A stretch of 10,104 bases of DNA from Nitriliruptoraceae bacterium (GTDB lineage Bacteria; Actinomycetota; Nitriliruptoria; Nitriliruptorales; Nitriliruptoraceae), in assembly GCA_007117945.1 (NCBI GenBank), contig SKTN01000063.1, positions 1 through 10,104 on the forward strand, written 5' to 3'. The translations under genes and the position numbers were made by a program. How positions within the stretch are numbered: the first letter of the stretch is position 1; each line of letters opens with the position of its first letter. The notes under the pieces were generated by a model, which was not told the DNA's origin, did no database searches, and was given only the letters and a program-made list of their open reading frames with translations. Positions 6,564 to 10,104 of this stretch are shown piece after piece.

Positions 6564-7613
6564 TCACTGCTCCGAGGTGTCGGTCTGGGTCACCTTCGAC
6601 AACCCCCGGGGGGCGTCGGGGTCGAGGCCCCGGGCCCGCGCGAGCTCCTCGACCAGCAGCTGTGCCGGCACGATCAGGCCCAGGGGTGCCAGCGTCTCGG
6701 GGAGGTCCGGACCCACCACCTCGACGTCGCAGGCGGCCGCGAACCCCGTATCGCCGCCGATGCCGATCGAGCGGGCACCGAGGTGGTCGATGTCCCGGGC
6801 CAGGTCGGTCATCCCGCCCACCAGGGGGCCGTCGGGTGCCGCGACGAGCACGACGGCGGTCGCGTCGTCCACCACCGCGATCGGTCCGTGGCGCAGGTCG
6901 GCGTAGGACAGTCCCCGCACCGGCTCCAGGCAGGTCTCCTCGAGCTTGAGCGCGATCTCGAGCGCCGTGCCGTACACCAGGCCGCGACCCGTGACCAGGG
7001 TGTGCTCCGCGCCGCCGAGCAGCTCCACCGCGGCGTCGACGCCCCGGCGCTGCTCCAGGAGGCCGGCGACCTCCTCGGGCACACGGGCGAGGTCGGGCTC
7101 CAGGCCGGCCGCCGGCGGGCCGAGGGCGTCGGCCAGGACCGCCATCGCCGTGAGCTGTGCGGTGTAGGACTTGGTCGCGGGGACGGCGAGCTCCTCACCG
7201 GCCTGCAGGACCAGGGCCAGATCGGCCCCGGCGGCCAGGGGGCTGTCCGCGACGTTGGTGATGGCCACGGTGCGGGCGCCCTGCGCCGCCGCCCACTCCT
7301 GGGTCGCGACGATCTCCTCGGTGCTGCCCGATTGAGAGAGCGACACCGCGAGGGTGTCGGACAGGTCGCGGTCGGTGCGGTAGTGGGTCGCGAGGCTCGG
7401 CGCCGCCAGGCTGGCTCCCCGCCCGCTGTGGACCTCGAGGACGTAGCGGCCGTAGACCCCGGCGTTGTCCGAGGTGCCCCGGGCGACCAGCAGCAGGTGG
7501 CGACGGTCACCGGCGAGGCGGCGCAGCTCCCCTCGCTGGGGCAGCAGGGCCGCCAGGGTCGCGGCGATCGTGTCGGGTTGTTCGGCGATCTCCATCGCCA
7601 TGCGCGTGGTCAT
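6564..7613 (-). CDS. SIS-domain amino-sugar-phosphate isomerase/deaminase (NagB-II/GlmS-like)
   Basis: This encodes 349 residues with two tandem SIS (sugar isomerase) domains and no N-terminal glutamine amidotransferase domain, so it cannot be a complete GlmS synthase. SIS1 has ARGTSDNAG (44-52), SLSQSGSTEE (91-100) and ELAVPATKSYTAQ (141-153). SIS2 has TGRG (208-211), ALEIALKLEE (217-226) and HGPIAVV (242-248). The C-terminal PRGLSKVT (335-342) matches the GlmS active-site tail. The residues equivalent to the isomerase Glu, His and Lys of GlmS are present. Stand-alone proteins of this type beside nagA act as glucosamine-6-phosphate deaminases (NagB-II), giving fructose-6-phosphate and ammonia. 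A GalNAc-type deaminase/isomerase (AgaS-like) is the main alternative. The start ATG at 7613 overlaps the nagA stop (ATGA), and AGGAG (7623-7619) is 5 bases upstream, so translation is coupled to nagA. Confidence 0.87.
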   Translation of the reverse strand: MTTRMAMEIAEQPDTIAATLAALLPQRGELRRLAGDRRHLLLVARGTSDNAGVYGRYVLEVHSGRGASLAAPSLATHYRTDRDLSDTLAVSLSQSGSTEEIVATQEWAAAQGARTVAITNVADSPLAAGADLALVLQAGEELAVPATKSYTAQLTAMAVLADALGPPAAGLEPDLARVPEEVAGLLEQRRGVDAAVELLGGAEHTLVTGRGLVYGTALEIALKLEETCLEPVRGLSYADLRHGPIAVVDDATAVVLVAAPDGPLVGGMTDLARDIDHLGARSIGIGGDTGFAAACDVEVVGPDLPETLAPLGLIVPAQLLVEELARARGLDPDAPRGLSKVTQTDTSEQ

Positions 7614-8779
7614 GACTGCTCCTGGGTGTCGGCGGGGCGGCCGGCGATCCAGGCCCCCCGGGTGCGCCAGTCCTCGCCCAGCCACACCAGGTCGGCGGGT
7701 AGGCCCGGGGCGAGCCGGCCGAGGTCCTGGCGGCCGAGGGCATCGGCAGGGACACGGGTCGCGGCCAGCAGCGCCGTGGCGGGGTCGACCCCGCAGGCGA
7801 TGGTGTTGCCCACGGCCTCGTCGAGGCGCAGTGCGGAGCCGGCGATCGTGCCGTCGGCGCGCACCGGGGGCGCGCCCGCACGGACCGTGGTCGCCGCGCC
7901 GCCCAGCTCGTAGGTGCCGGGGGGCATCCCCAGGGCGGCGATGGCGTCGGTGACCAGCATGATCCGTCCCGGCGCCGCGACGAAGGCGACCTCGATCGCC
8001 GTGGGTGCCACGTGGTGGAGGTCGACGATCAGCCCTGCGGTCAGGCGGTGGTCGGCGAGCGCGGCGCCGACCACCCCCGGGTCACGGTGGCCGAGCCCGC
8101 GCTGGGCGTTGTAGAGGTGGGTGACCAGGCTCGCGCCGGCGTCGGCGGCTGCACGGACCTGGGCATCGGTGGCGTCGGAGTGGCCGACGGCCACCCGCAC
8201 GCCGTGGTCGAGGAGCTGCCGGACGGCAGCCAGCGCGCCGGTGCGCTCCGGGGCGAGGGTGAGGTAGCTGAGCGCCTCGCCGCCGGCTGCGAGCAGCGCG
8301 TCGATGGCGGTGGGGTCCGGGTCACGCAGGTGGGCGGCATCGTGCGCACCACGCCGGTCCTGGGCCAGGAAGGGCCCCTCCACGTGGATGCCGATCACCC
8401 GTGCGCGGTGCCGGGGTGGTGCAGTGCGGGCGGCCTGGACGCGCGGGCGGGCCGCGGACAGGGCCGCGGTGAGTCGTGCGATCGGCGCGGTGATGAACGT
8501 CGGGACCACCGCGGTGACCCCCGTTGCCGGGAGGCGGCGCAGGACCTCGTCCCAGGCCGCATCGTCGGCGTCGACCAGGTCGGTCCCGAAGGCGCCGTTG
8601 AGCTGTGCGTCCACCAGACCGGGGGCCAGCACCCCCTCGGTCAGGGTGGTCACCCCGGCCGCCGCGGCCGGGTGCGCTCCCGTGCCCGTCGCCAGGACGC
8701 GGCCGTCGTCCACCTCGATCCAGGCATCCGGGACGAGCTGGTCGCCGAGCAGGACCCGTGGTGCCCGGATGATGGCCAC
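7610..8779 (-). CDS. nagA: N-acetylglucosamine-6-phosphate deacetylase
   Basis: This encodes a 389-residue amidohydrolase, close to the usual NagA length. It removes acetate from GlcNAc-6-phosphate to give GlcN-6-phosphate in the cytoplasm. Visible motifs in order are LAPGLVDAQLNGAFGTDL (51-68), HVEGPFLA (132-139, with metal ligand E134), VGHSDAT (198-204, H200), THLYNAQ (220-226, H221), VDLHHV (252-257), LVTDAIAALGM (275-285, with catalytic D278) and ADGTIAGSALRLDEAV (308-323). An odd point is that the usual D-G-x-H motif reads D-L-H-H, so Gly is replaced by Leu at 254 while the His is kept. The start GTG at 8779 is fixed by AGGAGG (8791-8786) six bases upstream; the frame is open further but has no better start. 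It is the first gene of a two-gene operon with the SIS protein and is read from the divergent region that carries the dre-like operators. Confidence 0.93.
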   Translation of the reverse strand: MAIIRAPRVLLGDQLVPDAWIEVDDGRVLATGTGAHPAAAAGVTTLTEGVLAPGLVDAQLNGAFGTDLVDADDAAWDEVLRRLPATGVTAVVPTFITAPIARLTAALSAARPRVQAARTAPPRHRARVIGIHVEGPFLAQDRRGAHDAAHLRDPDPTAIDALLAAGGEALSYLTLAPERTGALAAVRQLLDHGVRVAVGHSDATDAQVRAAADAGASLVTHLYNAQRGLGHRDPGVVGAALADHRLTAGLIVDLHHVAPTAIEVAFVAAPGRIMLVTDAIAALGMPPGTYELGGAATTVRAGAPPVRADGTIAGSALRLDEAVGNTIACGVDPATALLAATRVPADALGRQDLGRLAPGLPADLVWLGEDWRTRGAWIAGRPADTQEQS

Positions 8780-8785
8780 TTGGTG

Positions 8786-8791
8786 CCTCCT
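8786..8791 (-). promoter_or_regulatory. Ribosome binding site of nagA
   Basis: AGGAGG on the minus strand lies six bases before the GTG at 8779. It is a full match to the anti-Shine-Dalgarno core, and it decides the start over the longer open frame that extends through the operators. Confidence 0.75.
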
Positions 8792-8860
8792 CGTGCGGGT
8801 CACCACCGGGGTGGCCGACGCGGTGCGCGCAGCGGGGTCGCGCCCGGCCTGGTAGTGGCG

Positions 8861-8876
8861 ACTGGTACGTACCACT
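8861..8876. promoter_or_regulatory. dre-like operator 1 (GntR/DasR-type)
   Basis: ACTGGTACGTACCACT is a 16-bp palindrome with one asymmetric position pair. Its arms ACTGGT...ACCACT equal those of the DasR responsive element (A-G/C-TGGTCTAGACCA-G/C-T), and only the central four bases differ (ACGT in place of CTAG). It lies between the divergent nagA operon and the GntR-family gene, 82 bases upstream of the nagA start and 88 bases upstream of the regulator start. It is the expected binding site of the regulator encoded next to it. Confidence 0.75.
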
Positions 8877-8878
8877 TG

Positions 8879-8894
8879 AGTGGACCGTACCAGT
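8879..8894. promoter_or_regulatory. dre-like operator 2 (GntR/DasR-type)
   Basis: AGTGGACCGTACCAGT is a second 16-bp imperfect copy, two bases after operator 1 and centred 18 bp from it. The right arm ACCAGT is perfect; the left arm AGTGGA has one change from AGTGGT. A TAnnnT-like hexamer, TACCCT (8895-8900), abuts it and could be the -10 of the plus-strand regulator gene, though no well-spaced -35 is visible. If so, the regulator would repress itself by blocking polymerase. Confidence 0.65.
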
Positions 8895-8954
8895 TACCCT
8901 CCCTCCGGTCCAGGCCTGTCGCGCCCCTGCGCGGCGCGGGCGGGAGCAGCACGG

Positions 8955-8959
8955 GGAGG
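8955..8959 (+). promoter_or_regulatory. Ribosome binding site of GntR-family regulator
   Basis: GGAGG, part of GGGGAGG (8953-8959 region), sits four bases before the GTG at 8964. It selects that start over the far-upstream in-frame codon at 8880, which lies inside operator 2. Confidence 0.6.
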
Positions 8960-8963
8960 CGAC

Positions 8964-9680
8964 GTGGAGCAGCCGGCCGGTGAGGGCCCCAAGTACCGCC
9001 AGCTCCAACGCCGGCTCGCGGAGCTGGTGGCCACGGAGCTGGCTGCCGGGGACCGCATCCCCTCGGAGCGGGAGCTGACGGCCCGGTTCTCCGTGAGCCG
9101 GGCGACGGTGCGTCAGGCACTCGGCGCGCTCGCGCGCGAGGGCGTCCTCGAGCGCCGGCACGGCAGCGGCACCTTCGTCGCCGAGCGGCGCGTGACCTCG
9201 CGGCTGCACCTCGCCTCCTTCTCCGAGGACATGGCGCGACGCGGCCTCACCCCCACGACCCGGCTGCTCGCGACGGAGCGCACCGGTGCCAGCGACGAGG
9301 TGGCCGCCGCCCTCGCGTTGTCGCCCGGCGCGCCCGTCGCCCGGCTCGAACGCCTGCGCTGCGCGGACGACCGCCCCATGGCCTACGAGGTGGGCCACTA
9401 CCCCCTCGCGCGGCTGCCCGGGTTCCTGGAGCACGAGCTCACGGGCTCGGTGTACGAACTCCTCCGCGAGGGGTACCGCCGGCCCCCCGACGGTGGGCAG
9501 CAGCTGCTGTGGGCCGAGGCGGCCTCGGGTGCGCTGGCCCGGCTGCTGGAGGTGGCGGCGGGCGCACCGCTGCTGGTGTTCGAGCGCACCTCCCTGTCAC
9601 GTCGCGAGCCGATCGAACACACCGTGTCCTGGTACCGCGCCGACCGGTACCGCGTGAGCATGGAACTCGGCCCGAACTGA
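8964..9680 (+). CDS. GntR/HutC-family regulator, DasR/NagR-like
   Basis: This encodes 238 residues, typical for the HutC subfamily. The N-terminal winged helix-turn-helix (about 8-74) shows KYRQLQRRLAELV, RIPSERELTARFSVSRATVRQ (recognition-helix region 31-51) and the wing ERRHGSGTFVA (63-73). The UTRA effector domain (about 85-235) shows PVARLERLRCADDRPMAYEV and the terminal HTVSWYRADRYRVSMEL. In DasR and NagR this domain binds GlcN-6-P or GlcNAc-6-P, which releases DNA. The start is GTG at 8964, after a GGGGAGG ribosome site; starting at 8880 would add 28 low-complexity residues encoded by operator DNA. It is divergent from nagA, with two dre-like sites between, so it is predicted to repress both the operon and itself. 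Whether it is a local or global regulator cannot be told from one locus. Confidence 0.9.
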   Translation: MEQPAGEGPKYRQLQRRLAELVATELAAGDRIPSERELTARFSVSRATVRQALGALAREGVLERRHGSGTFVAERRVTSRLHLASFSEDMARRGLTPTTRLLATERTGASDEVAAALALSPGAPVARLERLRCADDRPMAYEVGHYPLARLPGFLEHELTGSVYELLREGYRRPPDGGQQLLWAEAASGALARLLEVAAGAPLLVFERTSLSRREPIEHTVSWYRADRYRVSMELGPN

Positions 9681-9761
9681 AAGCACCGGCGCCGTCGGCG
9701 TAGGCTCGCTCAGCGGTGCCCGGTGTGGCGGTCGCAGGCGGCCGTCGCGGACGGACGGGAC

Positions 9762-9766
9762 GGAGG
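9762..9766 (+). promoter_or_regulatory. Ribosome binding site of CoA-transferase gene
   Basis: GGAGG lies six bases before the GTG at 9773 and supports that start. In the 92-base gap before it, TAGGCT (9701-9706) fits the TAnnnT -10 pattern with a weak CTGAAA (9677-9682) 18 bases upstream, a low-confidence promoter candidate. Confidence 0.55.
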
Positions 9767-9772
9767 TTCGGG

Positions 9773-10104
9773 GTGGGACTGCTCGATGGGATCCGCGTGC
9801 TGGACCTGTCGCGGGTCCTGGCAGGCCCGTACGCGGGCCAGCTGCTGGCCGACATGGGGGCCGATGTCATCAAGATCGAGCCGCCCGACGGCGATCCTGC
9901 ACGGGGGATCGGCCCCCACGTGGACGGTCGGTCGCTGTACTTCAGTGCGCTGAACAGCAACAAGCGGGGGATCGTGCTCGATCTGACGACGGAGGCCGGG
10001 CAGGAGGCCTTCGCGGCGCTGCTGGCCGAGGCCGACATCCTGCTGGAGAACCTCCGGCCGGCCGCTGCCCGTCGGCTCGGTCTGGAGCCGGCCAGCCTGC
10101 TCGA
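9773..10104 (+). CDS. CaiB/BaiF-family CoA-transferase, 5' part
   Basis: This is the first 110 codons of a gene cut by the right edge. The GTG start at 9773 follows GGAGG by six bases. The N-terminus is typical of class III (family III) CoA-transferases: GIRVLDLSRVLAGPYAGQLL (6-25), LADMGADVIKIEPPDGDPAR (25-44), YFSALNSNKRGIVLDLT (56-72) and a helix ending in ADILLENLRP. These enzymes move CoA between a CoA-thioester and a carboxylic acid. The catalytic Asp lies beyond the visible part, so activity and substrate cannot be judged. It points the same way as the GntR-family gene, 92 bases downstream, but has its own possible promoter. A link to GlcNAc use is not obvious. Confidence 0.88.
   Translation, partial: MGLLDGIRVLDLSRVLAGPYAGQLLADMGADVIKIEPPDGDPARGIGPHVDGRSLYFSALNSNKRGIVLDLTTEAGQEAFAALLAEADILLENLRPAAARRLGLEPASLL

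Noticed and set aside
6390..7913. 507-codon plus-strand open frame opposite the SIS gene
   Set aside because: It is a shadow of the nagA/SIS coding strand; its translation has no recognisable domain and it crosses gene boundaries and the terminator.
8880..8963. Longer start for the GntR-family regulator at 8880
   Set aside because: It would place the start codon inside operator 2 and add low-complexity residues; the GTG at 8964 has a good ribosome site and leaves the usual short lead before the wHTH.
8322..9434. 370-codon minus-strand open frame across the divergent nagA/regulator region
   Set aside because: It runs through the operators and antisense to the wHTH-UTRA gene; there is no family motif.

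Overview
The window is very G+C-rich throughout (well above 70% by eye). It uses many GTG starts, has strong G/C bias at third codon positions, overlaps genes by four bases (ATGA/GTGA), and carries a GntR-HutC/DasR-type N-acetylglucosamine locus. All of this fits a chromosomal segment of an Actinomycetota (high-GC Gram-positive) bacterium. I cannot name the genus. I see no mobile element, CRISPR array, rRNA or tRNA.

Left part (1-4417). A small plus-strand gene encodes a degenerate receiver-like (CheY-fold) protein. It converges on a three-gene minus-strand operon. In transcription order the operon encodes an unrecognised 379-residue protein with a zinc-knuckle-like His/Cys cluster, a MoxR-type AAA+ ATPase, and a DUF2201-type protein that joins an HExxH metallopeptidase-like domain to a C-terminal VWA domain with an intact MIDAS. 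Each junction is a 4-base start/stop overlap, and a good TTGACG/TAGAAC promoter lies just upstream. MoxR plus VWA is a known chaperone-like pairing. The first gene is the undescribed component and the best candidate for new biology here.

Centre (4418-6463). Divergent from that operon is a soluble three-PAS + EAL protein without a GGDEF domain, probably a sensory cyclic-di-GMP phosphodiesterase. A strong hairpin follows it.

Right part (6564-9680). This is an amino-sugar catabolic locus. nagA (GlcNAc-6-phosphate deacetylase) and a SIS-domain GlmS-like isomerase/deaminase (NagB-II type) form a translationally coupled minus-strand operon, divergent from a GntR/HutC (DasR/NagR-like) regulator. 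The divergent gap holds two adjacent 16-bp near-palindromes that closely resemble the DasR responsive element. This suggests one regulator controlling both the operon and itself in response to GlcNAc- or GlcN-phosphates. The predicted route is GlcNAc-6-P to GlcN-6-P to fructose-6-P + ammonia.

Right edge (9773-10104). This is the 5' end of a CaiB/BaiF-type (class III) CoA-transferase gene that runs out of the window.
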